64,000 nt of DNA, taken from positions 1-64,000 of the forward strand of contig NZ_CCXI01000100.1 in assembly GCF_000820705.1 (NCBI RefSeq), written 5' to 3'. The stretch is from Clostridium polynesiense. Lineage in GTDB: Bacteria; Bacillota; Clostridia; Clostridiales; Clostridiaceae. The position numbers were made by a program, and so were the translations under genes. Positions 46,611 to 56,985 of this stretch are shown here, one piece after another. Positions within the stretch are counted from its first letter, which is position 1. Every line of letters starts with the position of its first letter. The notes under the pieces are model-generated. The model saw only the letters and a program-made list of their open reading frames with translations. It had not been told where the DNA came from and ran no database searches.

Positions 46611-48483
46611 ATGATACACAATTACTGCACCATCATAAGCAGAGATTCCCTCTATCAGGGACTGATATTATACAATTCACTGAAGCTACATGACGAGGAT
46701 TTCTGCTTATTCATAATCTGCATGCAGGAAGAAGTTAAAGAACTCTTAGAGCTTATGAATCTGGAATCTGCAAAGATTATAGACTTAAGGGATATAGAGG
46801 AATACGACGAGGAATTATCCTCAATAAAGGATCAAAGAAACAGTAAAGAATATGCCTGGACTTGCAAATCTTCCATTATGCTTTATCTCTTTGAAAAGCA
46901 ATTTTTTATAGACCACATCATTTATATAGACTCGGATGTTGAATTTTTTTCAAGTACTGAAGCCATTTATAAAGAATTTAAAGATGCCTCTGTTTTATTG
47001 ACCAGGGAAAGATTTTATATTCAGGATAACGAAAGCTGGTATAACCAATACGGAATCTACAATGGAGGATTTATGGCATTTAAAAGGGACAAAAACGCTT
47101 TTGAAGCACTAAAATGGATGAGAGAACAGTGTATTAAATGGTGCTTTAATAAAGTAGAAAACAACCTCTATGGAGATCAAAAATATACAAAAGATTGGAC
47201 AGAAAGATTTAATGGTGTAAAAATATCAGAAAATCTAGGCATTAATACCACAGCTTGGTATGCACATGCCTGTGTTTTAGAAGAAGAAAACAAAAACAAA
47301 CTGATAAATAACACTCCTATAATATTTTATCACTACAACGGCTTTACTATGTATAACGAGAACGAGTTTGAGCTGTGCATATTTATTAAACTTCCCAAAA
47401 AGCTTATAAATCTGATTTATATTCCCTATATAAAAAAGCTTAAAGATATGATTGAATTTGTTAAAAAATATGATTCCGAATTATATGATAAAGCTGTTAA
47501 GGATTCTTCCGGAAGGGTTCAGAAAAATTACTATGTTATAACCCCTTCTGTACCACCTAAAGAATATAATTTTTGTACTTTAATTGCAAAGGATTATTTA
47601 ATTAAAGGATTAACTTTATACAATTCTTTAATTAAACAGGAAAAGGATTTTCATCTTTGGATATGCTGTATGGATGATTTCTCCTTTAATTCATTAAGAT
47701 CTATGTCTCTTTCCAACGCCTCCTTAATAAAAGCAGACAGCATTGAAGACAGCGAATTACTGCTTATTAAAGATGAAAGAAGCTTAAGCGAATATTGCTG
47801 GACAATTAAATCTACCTGGATAATGTATCTGTTAAAAACCTATAAAAATATTAAATCCCTTATATATTTAGATGGTGATTTATTCTTCTTTTCAGGAGTT
47901 AAACCTATATTCAGTGAGTTAGAAAACACCTCAGTTCTATTATTTCCCCAGAGAGACAGAGATTTTGTGGAGGATCAGTTTGGGAAATATCAGGCAGGGT
48001 TCATAGGCTTTAAAAACGATGCAAATGCTTTAACCTGCCTTCAGTGGTGGAGGGAAAAATGTCTGGAGTGGTGTTCTTCTGAGCAGGGTCTTCCTGATAA
48101 ATGGGGAGATCAAAAATATTTGGATAGCTGGCCTGAGCTTTTTGACGGTATAAAAATCAATAGCCATCAAGGAATAAATGCAGCGGTTTGGAACGCGAAA
48201 AATAATTTGAAGGAAGACAGCGGCAGATTGTATATTCAGCGAATATGAGCTTATATCTTACCACTTTTGCAACTTAATTATCTTTAATGAAAATGAATTT
48301 GATCTGTGGAGATGGCCAAACTGGTTTATAGATAGTAAGATGGTGGAATTTATTTATAAGCCCTATGCAGAAGCTCTTAAGGAAACAATTAATACCCTTA
48401 GAGATAATTCCCTTGACTTAACCCTGTTAATCACTCCTGAATATGACACAAGCCGTGCTTCAAATTATTACAGAGTACCTTAA
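46611..48483 (+). pseudogene. Second two-domain glycosyltransferase-like gene with a one-base frameshift
   Basis: Paralogue of the preceding gene. Module 1 (about 1-270) has YCTIISRDSLYQGLILYNSL and YIDSDVEFFSS; module 2 (about 320 on) has YNFCTLIAKDYLIKGLTLYN and YLDGDLFFFS. The frame stops at 48248 (LYIQRI), but in the next frame EYELISYHFCNLIIFNENEF continues as in the paralogue (LYIEDFKLLCFHF versus LYIQ-EYELISYHF). One extra C at about 48240 accounts for it; the restored frame ends at 48483. All catalytic motifs precede the break, so a truncated protein lacking the last 80 residues could form. AGAGGTAG lies before ATG. Confidence 0.8.
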
Positions 48484-48513
48484 AGTTAAAAGGTGCCGGT
48501 CAGGAGGAAATAA

Positions 48514-49482
48514 ATGATATTTAAGCTTACCAGTCCATTAAAGGGTAAAAAGGTTTTAATTACCGGAGGCTGCGGTTTTCTTGGTTCTCATTTAGCCAAA
48601 CGCCTCCTTTCTATGGGTTCAAAGGTATTTATTATGAAAAGAGAAGAATCTAATCCCTGGAGGCTTAAGGAGTATATAAATAGTATAAATTTCTATACAG
48701 CAGATGTTTCCAATCCTCCTCAAGTGGATAAATGTTTAAAAACCATTGAACCTGAATATATATTTCATCTTGCTTCCTATGGGGTGGATTCCTCTCAAAA
48801 GGATTATTTAAAAGCAGCTAATATAAATATTTTGGGCATAGTAAATGTTTTTAATTCTTTAAAATATGTAGACTGCAGGAAGGTCATTAATATAGGCAGC
48901 AGTGCAGAATACGGAAATGTAAATGAAAAAATCACCGAAACTTTCTGTCCTAAACCAGCAAGCATTTATGGCAGCACTAAAGCCTGTGCAACTCTATTAT
49001 GCCACCAGCTTGCCATGGAAAATGATATTTCTGCTGTCACCCTCCGTCCCTTTGGTATATTTGGCGAGGGAGAGGAGCCTCACAAACTATTTTCCTATAT
49101 AATACTTTCAATTTTAAAAGGAGAAGCGGTCCATTTAACCTCCTGCGGTCAATACAGAGACTACTGCTATATTGAAAATATCATAGATGCAATGATATTG
49201 TGCGCTGAAGATAAGGATGTAAATAACCAGATTTTCAATGTTGGCACCGGAACCTCAAAGCCCTTGAGTCACTATGTAGATTTAATATTTAATCTTATGG
49301 GCACAAGCATGATTCCTAACTACGGAAGCATTGCTTATAGAAAAAATGAAATGTGGGACCCCTGCCCTGATATTAGTAAAATAAAAAATGTTACAGGATG
49401 GACACCAAAAATAAACCTGGAAGAAGGACTAAAAAAAACAATAGCCTGGTATAAAGAAAATTTAAATTATTTTCCCATTTAA
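48514..49482 (+). CDS. NAD(P)-dependent epimerase/dehydratase (nucleotide-sugar SDR)
   Basis: 322-aa extended short-chain dehydrogenase. NAD motif TGGCGFLGSHLAKRL, catalytic YGSTK (Tyr-x-x-x-Lys in SIYGSTKACA), and VTLRPFGIFGEGEEPHK, a substrate-binding segment. It resembles CDP-abequose/paratose/tyvelose-type reductases and epimerases that act on the product of CDP-glucose 4,6-dehydratase, encoded immediately downstream. The exact reaction is uncertain. RfbH, needed for 3,6-dideoxysugars, is not in the window, so a CDP-6-deoxyhexose product is likelier. TCAGGAGG precedes ATG. Confidence 0.82.
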   Translation: MIFKLTSPLKGKKVLITGGCGFLGSHLAKRLLSMGSKVFIMKREESNPWRLKEYINSINFYTADVSNPPQVDKCLKTIEPEYIFHLASYGVDSSQKDYLKAANINILGIVNVFNSLKYVDCRKVINIGSSAEYGNVNEKITETFCPKPASIYGSTKACATLLCHQLAMENDISAVTLRPFGIFGEGEEPHKLFSYIILSILKGEAVHLTSCGQYRDYCYIENIIDAMILCAEDKDVNNQIFNVGTGTSKPLSHYVDLIFNLMGTSMIPNYGSIAYRKNEMWDPCPDISKIKNVTGWTPKINLEEGLKKTIAWYKENLNYFPI

Positions 49483-49539
49483 AGTACATTCATCTTTATA
49501 AATCAATAAATTTAAGAAGAACGAAAGTGCAGGATAGCT

Positions 49540-50622
49540 ATGAAGAGTGAAAAAATATATTCTGGTAAACGAGTATTAATAACAGGACACACAGGCTTTA
49601 AAGGCTCTTGGCTGACACTGTGGATGAAGGTGCTAGGCGCTCAGGTAATTGGTTATTCTTTAGATCCTGTGAATGATTATGATAATTTTAATTTAGCTGT
49701 AGATAAAAACTCCATTACAGATATTAGAGGTGATATAAGAGATAAAGAAAAGCTTGAAGAAGTATTCCAAAAATATTCTCCGGAGATTATTTTTCATTTA
49801 GCAGCTCAGCCTCTTGTTGGATATTCCTTTGAGCATCCTAAGTATACCTATGAAGTTAATGTAATGGGAACTTTAAATATATTAGACTGTTTTAGAAAAT
49901 GTGAAAATACAAAAGCTGCAGTAATAGTAACCAGTGATAAATGCTATAAAAATAATGAATGGTGCTGGGGTTACAGAGAAAATGACCCCTTAGGAGGTTA
50001 TGATCCCTACAGCTCCAGCAAAGCCTGCATAGAAATTTTAGTTTCCTCATACAGGGATTCCTTTTTTAACATCAAGGAATATAGTCATCATAAAAAAGCT
50101 ATAACCACCGTTAGAGCCGGTAACGTCATTGGCGGCGGCGATTGGTCAAAGGACAGAATAATTCCTGATTGCATAAGATCCCTTGAAAAAAACATCCCTA
50201 TTTCAATAAGAAATCCTAATTCAATAAGACCCTGGCAGCACGTCTTAGAACCACTTAATGGATATATTGAGCTTGGAGCACTGCTTTTAGAGGGAAATCC
50301 CGAACTTTCCGGCTCTTGGAATTTTGGTCCTGACCCAGAAAGTACAGCATCTGTTGAAGAGGTGGTAAATAAAATAATAAACTTCTACGGAACAGGAAGC
50401 TATATATGCTCTTCCCTTAATAACAAAGCTTTTCATGAAACCAAAGTACTGAGGCTGGATATAAGCAAAGCCAGAAATAAATTAAATTGGCGCCCTAAAT
50501 GGAGTTTAGAGAAAGCCCTTGAGAACACAGTAAAATGGTATAAAAACTATAAAAGCTGTGACGTTAATAAGCTATGCATAGATACAATAAATCAATGGCA
50601 GAATCCTTCCTTAAACACTTAA
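49540..50622 (+). CDS. rfbG: CDP-glucose 4,6-dehydratase
   Basis: Converts CDP-glucose to CDP-4-dehydro-6-deoxyglucose with bound NAD+. The 360-aa protein shows TGHTGFKGSWLTLWMKVLGA (NAD motif), HLAAQPLVGYSFEHPKYTYE, VIVTSDKCYKNNEWCWGYRE, catalytic DPYSSSKACIEIL (Tyr-x-x-x-Lys) and IRPWQHVLEPLNGYIELGAL, all diagnostic of RfbG. Together with rfbF (5 kb upstream) this defines a CDP-deoxysugar route. No ribosome site stronger than GTGCAGGATAG is visible. Confidence 0.93.
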   Translation: MKSEKIYSGKRVLITGHTGFKGSWLTLWMKVLGAQVIGYSLDPVNDYDNFNLAVDKNSITDIRGDIRDKEKLEEVFQKYSPEIIFHLAAQPLVGYSFEHPKYTYEVNVMGTLNILDCFRKCENTKAAVIVTSDKCYKNNEWCWGYRENDPLGGYDPYSSSKACIEILVSSYRDSFFNIKEYSHHKKAITTVRAGNVIGGGDWSKDRIIPDCIRSLEKNIPISIRNPNSIRPWQHVLEPLNGYIELGALLLEGNPELSGSWNFGPDPESTASVEEVVNKIINFYGTGSYICSSLNNKAFHETKVLRLDISKARNKLNWRPKWSLEKALENTVKWYKNYKSCDVNKLCIDTINQWQNPSLNT

Positions 50623-50674
50623 TTAAAGAATTTTCGCCCCAGGATTTCATTGTATGCTTCAATTGAAGCTTTTA

Positions 50675-50730
50675 ATAAAAAATCCCTTAGGAGTTTACTA
50701 TATTTAAGTGTACTCCTCAGGGATTTTTCT
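50675..50730. terminator. Terminator between rfbG and the histidine kinase gene
   Basis: AAAAATCCCT...GGAGT...ACT pairs with AGT...ACTCC...AGGGATTTTT (50679-50728), with small internal loops. Convergent genes on both sides; T-rich on the plus-strand exit. Confidence 0.8.
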
Positions 50731-50735
50731 TCAAA

Positions 50736-52799
50736 TTAAAAATCATATATATCGGAAAACTCTATTTTAGCTTTTTCACTTATACTTCTGGTTTCTATTA
50801 CTTTTTCACACTGACATTCCTCTTCAGAGGCTAAAACAGGAAAATCTATTATAAATTCTGTTCCTTCATTTTCTTTACTGTTTACGCGAATAGATCCTTT
50901 ATGCATTTTCACTAAACTTTTAGCAATATATAGTCCCAGTCCGGAACCCTCCTGCTTTCTTGTCAGAGATCTGTCTGCCCTGCTGAATCTTTCAAATAGC
51001 ACCTTTTGTTTTTCAATTGGAATGCCTATGCCGTTATCACTTATTCTAAGCTCTATGGAATCTCCTCTATCTTTTAAGTTTACCATGATTAGTGCTTTAT
51101 TATCCCTTCTGAATTTAACAGCATTGGATAAAAGATTTAAAATTATCCTCTCTATTTTATCCACATCGCAAATCATCGTCTTCTCTTCTACATCTGTGTC
51201 AAATATTATTTCTATTCCATGGTCTTTTATATAAGAGGAAACAGAAAGTACTACATCTTCTACCACCTTTACAAAATCAACCTTAACACAGTTGATTGCA
51301 TAGAAACCTTCATCAAATCTTGTAGCATCTATAAGATTATTGGTTAATCTTATAATCCTATAGCAGTTTTGCTTGATTATCTTATTATAGTTCTTAACCT
51401 TCTCAGCATTACCTCTTTCAATATAAAGATCGATAAGCTGACAGGAACTATATATAACATTAATTGGAGTCCTGAATTCATGGGATAGGTTTGCAAAGAA
51501 CTCAGTACGAAGCTTTTCATTTTCTTTTGCCGCCTTCAACTCTCTACCCATAGCTTCCGATAATTTTAAGGAAGCTAAATCTCTAAACAGCACCATTACT
51601 ATCTCCTCATTGTTAATATTAACAGGTAGAGTAGTAATCTCTACATCTAAACTGCAGCCTTGAGTATCCAAAATCTTTTCCTGCGAATTTATTACAATTT
51701 CGCCTTTATCTACTTCCTCCACTTCCTTTTTAACTATATACAAATAATCCGGATGCACTAAATCATAAATACTTTTTCCAATTATCTGCTCCTTGCTTTC
51801 TGCCTTCAAAAGGGTTACTGTCCTGTCATTAACAAATACAATCTTATTTCCTTTTCTTAAAAGTACAGCAATGGGGAGATTTTCCACCAAATTATTATAG
51901 GTTTTTTCTTTTGCAGCAAGTTCTTCCTCTGCTTCCTTTAATTCTTTATACTGATTATTCAGCTTTAAAAGTGCTTCCTGCAATTCATAATTCTTTTCTA
52001 AAAGTTTTGTATTTAACAGTCTTACAGGCTGCTTAAGAGTCCCCTTTACTATTGCTCTGTATATTAAAAATATAAATGCGAGTTTAAAATAATGAGACAT
52101 AATAATTGAAGCATCATATGTTTTAATATAAAAGATTATTGACAATTTAGATAAGATACCAAAGATTAATGCCGTTGTTATGTACCAAGCAGCATCCTTT
52201 TCAAGCTCTTTCCTTTTAAAATAAAGTATCACCATATTTATAATATAAATTAAAACTATTGTAATTTCATTTATAGGATTAAGGTGTCCTACAGTAACCC
52301 AATAAAAATATTGATTTGGAATCATGTTTCCGTGTATCAAAATCAGCATAATAATTGGAACTGCCAAAAAAATATGTATAGCTGAGCTTACTTTTTTATT
52401 TTTGTGATAATTTTCAAGAAAAAGCATAACTCCCAGACTCATGATGTATGCTACACAAAGTGAGAATATATAGGAAAGTCTTATTGATTGAACTATTCCT
52501 ATATTCACTCCTTCATGAAATACAACATGAGATAATTCAAAAATACAGATAAAGGAAAAATATACCCCTAAAAATGAAAACCATTTATTTTTAGAAATAT
52601 CCTTTGTGTTATATATTATGGTGGCTACATTAAAACATAAAAATATAATGACTAACTCAATAATAAAATGAAATAAATAAATATTTTTCTGACCTAAAAA
52701 TATCACAATTGGTAAAATGGATATTATGATTAAAATGCTCCATAAATGAAAACTCTTTTTAACCTGGGAAGCTTTAAAAGTATATCTTTGTTCCTCCAT
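50736..52799 (-). CDS. Sensor histidine kinase with MASE3-like membrane domain and PAS
   Basis: 687 aa. An eight-helix MASE3-like N-terminal membrane domain (about 15-260), a coiled-coil linker (270-300), a PAS domain (about 300-410, FVNDRTVTLLKAESKEQIIG) and HisKA with FFANLSHEFRTPINVIYSS, where the phospho-acceptor is His440. The ATPase domain has the N box (NLLSNAVKFR), G1 (ISDNGIGIP), F (FERFS) and G2 (GSGLGLYIAKSLV). No response regulator is adjacent, so the partner is unknown; the orphan OmpR-type regulator at 30.9 kb has an altered receiver and is not an obvious match. MASE3 ligands are unknown. Confidence 0.9.
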   Translation of the reverse strand: MEEQRYTFKASQVKKSFHLWSILIIISILPIVIFLGQKNIYLFHFIIELVIIFLCFNVATIIYNTKDISKNKWFSFLGVYFSFICIFELSHVVFHEGVNIGIVQSIRLSYIFSLCVAYIMSLGVMLFLENYHKNKKVSSAIHIFLAVPIIMLILIHGNMIPNQYFYWVTVGHLNPINEITIVLIYIINMVILYFKRKELEKDAAWYITTALIFGILSKLSIIFYIKTYDASIIMSHYFKLAFIFLIYRAIVKGTLKQPVRLLNTKLLEKNYELQEALLKLNNQYKELKEAEEELAAKEKTYNNLVENLPIAVLLRKGNKIVFVNDRTVTLLKAESKEQIIGKSIYDLVHPDYLYIVKKEVEEVDKGEIVINSQEKILDTQGCSLDVEITTLPVNINNEEIVMVLFRDLASLKLSEAMGRELKAAKENEKLRTEFFANLSHEFRTPINVIYSSCQLIDLYIERGNAEKVKNYNKIIKQNCYRIIRLTNNLIDATRFDEGFYAINCVKVDFVKVVEDVVLSVSSYIKDHGIEIIFDTDVEEKTMICDVDKIERIILNLLSNAVKFRRDNKALIMVNLKDRGDSIELRISDNGIGIPIEKQKVLFERFSRADRSLTRKQEGSGLGLYIAKSLVKMHKGSIRVNSKENEGTEFIIDFPVLASEEECQCEKVIETRSISEKAKIEFSDIYDF

Positions 52800-53016
52800 T
52801 TAATTCCCTCCTACAGGTGTTTGACATTAATAACAACATTAAATTATTCGACAATATTTTCTATTTTCCTTTATTAAATTACATCTTTATATCTACCCAT
52901 CTTTTAAAATTCATTGATATTTCCAATGTTAAATAAATGCAATTTTTCATCTTATATTGAAGAAAAAACTGTTTTAAAGTAATATATAGAAGAGTAATTG
53001 TTAAAGGAGCATTTAA

Positions 53017-54126
53017 ATGAAAGACAATAAGAGAATTCCTTATTTAAAGATTTTACCTATTATACTTATTTCACTTGCCGCATATAAAATAATTGATAAT
53101 ACAGATGCTGTTTTGAAGGTATTAAAGTCGTTTTTTTCCCTCATAACGCCTTTTTTATGGGCTTTTGGATTTGCTTATTTTTTAAACCCTCAAGTAAAAT
53201 ATCTGGAAAGAAAATTTAAACTAAAAAGGATATTGAGCTTGTTTATCGTGTATGTAGTGTTATTAGGAGTGCTTTCCTTTGCCATCGGAATAGTTACTCC
53301 AAGGCTTTTAGATAATGTAAAACAAATTGTTGTTGACATTCCCTCTTATATAAATGCTACGGAAAACTTTATAAATTCTGCTTCTGAGAATCTTAATATT
53401 TTAGGAAATGATGAGGTTGCAGGCTATATAAGAAGTAATGCCATACAGTTCATAGAGAAATTTGGAAAGCTTTTGGAGGCAGGTCTTAACGTAGCATTAT
53501 TTAAAATAATAAGCTTTACCTCAGGATTTTTTAAAGTTATAGTGGGATTGCTAATTTCAACATATATGTTAATGGATAAAGAAAAGATAATAGATTCCAT
53601 AAAAAAATTCATTTATGCATTTTTAGGCTATAAAAAGGGTAATCAGCTCATTGAGTTCGGTGTAGAGGTGGATAGGATATTTTCTAAATATATTATAGGA
53701 AAGGTAATTGATTCTGCTATAATCGGAGTTTTATGTCTAATCCTTCTTGCCGCCATAAAATCACCTTTTACAGTACTTATAAGCATAATTGTAGGTATAA
53801 CAAATATGATTCCATACTTTGGACCATTTATAGGTATGATTGTAGGCGGAATAATAGTACTTTTTGCAAGTCCTATAAAAGCCATATGGGTAGTTATAGT
53901 TATATTTATACTTCAACAGTTTGACGGATGGTATCTTGGACCTAAGATTCTAGGGGATAAAGTAGGCTTAAGCCCTCTATGGATTATATTTGCAGTTATA
54001 GTAGGAGGAGGATTCTTCGGTGTTATGGGAATGCTCTTTGGAGTCCCATTTATAGCAGCACTCAGAATTCTAGTGGATGAAATCATAGATAAAAAACTTG
54101 AAACTAAATCCAAAGAAATAGAATAA
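53017..54126 (+). CDS. AI-2E family transporter (second copy)
   Basis: 369 aa, with the same layout as the 27091 permease. N-terminal helices include FFSLITPFLWAFGFAYFLNP (the ALRP/FLNP motif), followed by a soluble segment (about 95-160) and C-terminal helices with NMIPYFGPFIGMIVGGIIVL and QQFDGWYLGPKILGDKVGLS. This is closer to the YtvI/sporulation-type branch. AAAGGAG precedes ATG. Monocistronic with terminator. Transport substrate unknown. Confidence 0.88.
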   Translation: MKDNKRIPYLKILPIILISLAAYKIIDNTDAVLKVLKSFFSLITPFLWAFGFAYFLNPQVKYLERKFKLKRILSLFIVYVVLLGVLSFAIGIVTPRLLDNVKQIVVDIPSYINATENFINSASENLNILGNDEVAGYIRSNAIQFIEKFGKLLEAGLNVALFKIISFTSGFFKVIVGLLISTYMLMDKEKIIDSIKKFIYAFLGYKKGNQLIEFGVEVDRIFSKYIIGKVIDSAIIGVLCLILLAAIKSPFTVLISIIVGITNMIPYFGPFIGMIVGGIIVLFASPIKAIWVVIVIFILQQFDGWYLGPKILGDKVGLSPLWIIFAVIVGGGFFGVMGMLFGVPFIAALRILVDEIIDKKLETKSKEIE

Positions 54127-54131
54127 AATAA

Positions 54132-54182
54132 ATAATTCTCAGCTTTTGAAGGTAATCTTCATAAGCTGAGAATTATATTTTA
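54132..54182. terminator. Terminator between AI-2E permease and P-type ATPase genes
   Basis: ATAATTCTCAGCTT (54132-54145) pairs perfectly with AAGCTGAGAATTAT (54163-54176), with TGAAG/CTTCA pairing inside, then ATTTTATTT. Convergent genes. Confidence 0.85.
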
Positions 54183-56705
54183 TTTAGGAGTTAATAATTC
54201 TTGAGGCTTCCTTCCATAAAGCTTTACTGCTTCCCACCATACTGAAGATACAATCCCTAGCAAAACTGCCGATATAACCATGGTTAAACTTAAGCTGGCA
54301 GTTTTAAATATCTCCTGAAGAAAAGGTATATAGGTAATGGCTGCCGCCATAATTACAGCAAGACTGTTTATTAGGAGTCTGGCTGTATTTTTTCTTTCTC
54401 TAAAAATATTAAAGAGCATTTCAGTATTAGACCTATTAACCATTACCAAGACAACATTGGAAACTGCTATGGTAATAAGTGCAAAGCTTCTGGCAGTTTC
54501 AACGGATACTCCTTTACTTAATAAATGGTTAAAGGGAACAAAAGCCGCTATAAACATGGAAAACCCCTGAAGAATCACCTTAAACACCATACCTCTGGTT
54601 AAAAGAGGCTCTTTAGGAGATCTTGGCTGCTGATTCATAATATATGCTTCCGCTTCTTCTCCTTCAAATACAATGGAACAGGTAGGATCTATAATCATCT
54701 CAAGAAAAAGTATATGCACCGGCAGAAGCAACTGCGGCAGGCTGAATAGCGGAGCCAGCAAAGCAATAGCTATTATAGGTATATGAAGAACCATTATATA
54801 TACCATAGCTTTTCTTATATTATCAAATATTCTTCTTCCATCCTTTATTGAATTTACAATAGTTTGAAAGTTATCATCCATCAAGACCATATGAGCAGCT
54901 TCCTTTGCCACCTCTGTGCCTCTTTCCCCCATTGCTATGCCTATATCGGCATTTTTCAGTGCCGGTGCGTCGTTTACTCCATCCCCGGTCATTGCAACTA
55001 TTTCTCCATTCTCCTGAAGAGCTTTAACTATCCGCATTTTATGTTCAGGAATTACCCTTGAAAAAATATTGCATACATTAACAGCCTTCTTTAGTTCTAA
55101 GTCATTCATCTTATCCAGCTGTTCTCCTGTAATCACCGAACCCTTTAAAATAAGCCCCGCCTCCCTGCCTATGGACATTGCAGTCTTGCTGTAATCCCCT
55201 GTTATCATAACCACCCTTATCCCCGCTTTTCTACACACTTCAATGCATTCCTTAACTCCTTCTTTAACGGTATCTCTAAAGCCTATGATTCCGCGAAAAT
55301 TCAACACATAATCTTCAACATTTTCATGGAGAATATCAGAATGCACATCAGCCAATACTATAATCCTCAGGGTTTCTTCAGCCATTGAATCAGCATCCTT
55401 CTTTAATTTATCCATTATCTCAGAAGGCAAATTGCATAAATGCAGCACTGATTCAACAGACCCCTTCACCGCAGCATAGTATCCTGATTCCATGTTATAT
55501 ATCTTTACTGTTCTTTTGGTTTCCGGATTAAAAGGAATTTTGACTTTCACATTGTTTAAGAGTTCTTTATCCTTCTCATTAACAAAGTTATCAGCATAAA
55601 GCAACATAGCTTTTTCCATGGAGTCATTGGGTTCTTTTTCACAGCTGAGAATCATTAACCTCCTTAGTGCTTTATCTTTGTATTCCTCTGCATTGTATAT
55701 TTTATCTGTGCATATCTTTACTAGCTCCATATCATTGTTTGTTATAGTCCCTGTCTTGTCAACAGCCAGCACAGTGGCGGAACCAAGGGTTTCCACCGCA
55801 GATACCTTTCTCATGAGAGTATGGTTTTTGCTGAGCCTATATGCTCCCAGGGAAAGAAAAACTGTTAAAACCACAGGAAATTCCTCAGGTATTATTGCCA
55901 TGGCTAAAGTGATGCCGGACATTAGGCTCTTAAGGATGTTTCCTGTGTTTAAATAGTCTAATAATACCGCCAGTACACACAGAATCATCCCCGCAGCAGC
56001 AAGACTTTTCACCAGGGAACCCACCTTTTTCTGCAGAGGTGTTGTTACTTCTCTGCTTTCCTTTATGCATCTGCTTATCTTCCCATATTCAGAGTTTATT
56101 CCTGTAGACTTTACTTTCATTATGCAGCTTCCGTAAAGGGAAATAGTACCTGAATATAAACATCTTTGAGAACCTTCGTTAACTACTAAATCTTTCTTTT
56201 CATAATTACTGACCTTCTTTAAAACAGGCTCCGCTTCACCGGTTAAAAGAGATTCATCCACATAAAAACTGCTGGCTTCTATAACTTCTCCATCTGCAGG
56301 TATCCTTTCACCCTCGGATATATAAACTATATCCCCGGGAACTAATTCAACACTTTTAATTTTTTCCTTTTTGGAATCTCTAAGTACTGTTACCTCTGAA
56401 GCGGTAAGTTTTTTTAAAGCTTCTAAGGATTTTTCTGTTCTCCATTCCTGCACAAAGGTTATACCGGAAACAAATGCAACAAAAAACAGCATAGTATATG
56501 CTTCACTTATTTCCCCCAAAATAAAATAAAGCAGTGAAGTTCCGAAGAGTAATAAAAACATAGGTTCTTTAAAAACACTTATAAACTTATTAACTACACC
56601 GAATTTACTGCCACAGGGGATTTCATTATAGCCAAAGATTTCTCTAAGCTCATTAACCTGCCAAGAAGATAAACCTTTAATCTCCTTATAATCCACAATA
56701 TTCAC
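54180..56705 (-). CDS. Cation-translocating P-type ATPase, calcium-pump type
   Basis: About 841 aa, P2-type layout: N-terminal cation-ATPase domain, helices 1-2, actuator domain with LLTGEAEPV, helices 3-4 with AIIPEEFPVV (ion-site motif, P-E-E-F-P), phosphorylation site VLAVDKTGTITN (acceptor Asp about 318), nucleotide domain with AVKGSVESVL, hinge MTGDGVNDAPALKNADIGIA, and a six-helix C-terminal half. PEEFP (rather than PEGLP) is common in clostridial Ca2+ pumps. GTG at 56705 has GGAG 9 bases upstream; GTG at 56711 is possible but close. Divergent from the metal regulator; a 12-bp palindrome lies in its upstream region. Confidence 0.9.
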   Translation of the reverse strand: MNIVDYKEIKGLSSWQVNELREIFGYNEIPCGSKFGVVNKFISVFKEPMFLLLFGTSLLYFILGEISEAYTMLFFVAFVSGITFVQEWRTEKSLEALKKLTASEVTVLRDSKKEKIKSVELVPGDIVYISEGERIPADGEVIEASSFYVDESLLTGEAEPVLKKVSNYEKKDLVVNEGSQRCLYSGTISLYGSCIMKVKSTGINSEYGKISRCIKESREVTTPLQKKVGSLVKSLAAAGMILCVLAVLLDYLNTGNILKSLMSGITLAMAIIPEEFPVVLTVFLSLGAYRLSKNHTLMRKVSAVETLGSATVLAVDKTGTITNNDMELVKICTDKIYNAEEYKDKALRRLMILSCEKEPNDSMEKAMLLYADNFVNEKDKELLNNVKVKIPFNPETKRTVKIYNMESGYYAAVKGSVESVLHLCNLPSEIMDKLKKDADSMAEETLRIIVLADVHSDILHENVEDYVLNFRGIIGFRDTVKEGVKECIEVCRKAGIRVVMITGDYSKTAMSIGREAGLILKGSVITGEQLDKMNDLELKKAVNVCNIFSRVIPEHKMRIVKALQENGEIVAMTGDGVNDAPALKNADIGIAMGERGTEVAKEAAHMVLMDDNFQTIVNSIKDGRRIFDNIRKAMVYIMVLHIPIIAIALLAPLFSLPQLLLPVHILFLEMIIDPTCSIVFEGEEAEAYIMNQQPRSPKEPLLTRGMVFKVILQGFSMFIAAFVPFNHLLSKGVSVETARSFALITIAVSNVVLVMVNRSNTEMLFNIFRERKNTARLLINSLAVIMAAAITYIPFLQEIFKTASLSLTMVISAVLLGIVSSVWWEAVKLYGRKPQELLTPK

Positions 56706-56850
56706 TCTCACTTTCTCCGGTAGGGTTTTGTTTTAAATAACCTGTATGTTTCATTATATGCACAGATACTTTCATTGCTATCAAATGATAATAGTACAAG
56801 TATATTTTCTCATTAAAAACTTTAGTTTATCTTTTCAACGTAGTTAGAAT

Positions 56851-56870
56851 TATTATCAATTGATATAATC
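56851..56870. promoter_or_regulatory. Palindromic site upstream of the P-type ATPase
   Basis: TATCAATTGATA (56854-56865) is a perfect 12-bp palindrome in a larger near-symmetric stretch (TTATTATCAATTGATATAA). It is AT-rich like Fur/DtxR-family operators and lies between the divergent ATPase and metal regulator genes. No factor can be named. Confidence 0.35.
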
Positions 56871-56985
56871 TTTTATTCTCCTCTTCTAAAAACAAATTTT
56901 TGCTAAGCAGAAGTTGTTTACATTTTATTAATAATTATTATCATTAAAAAGACTTTATTATTTATCTTTTAGGTGGTATTATATA

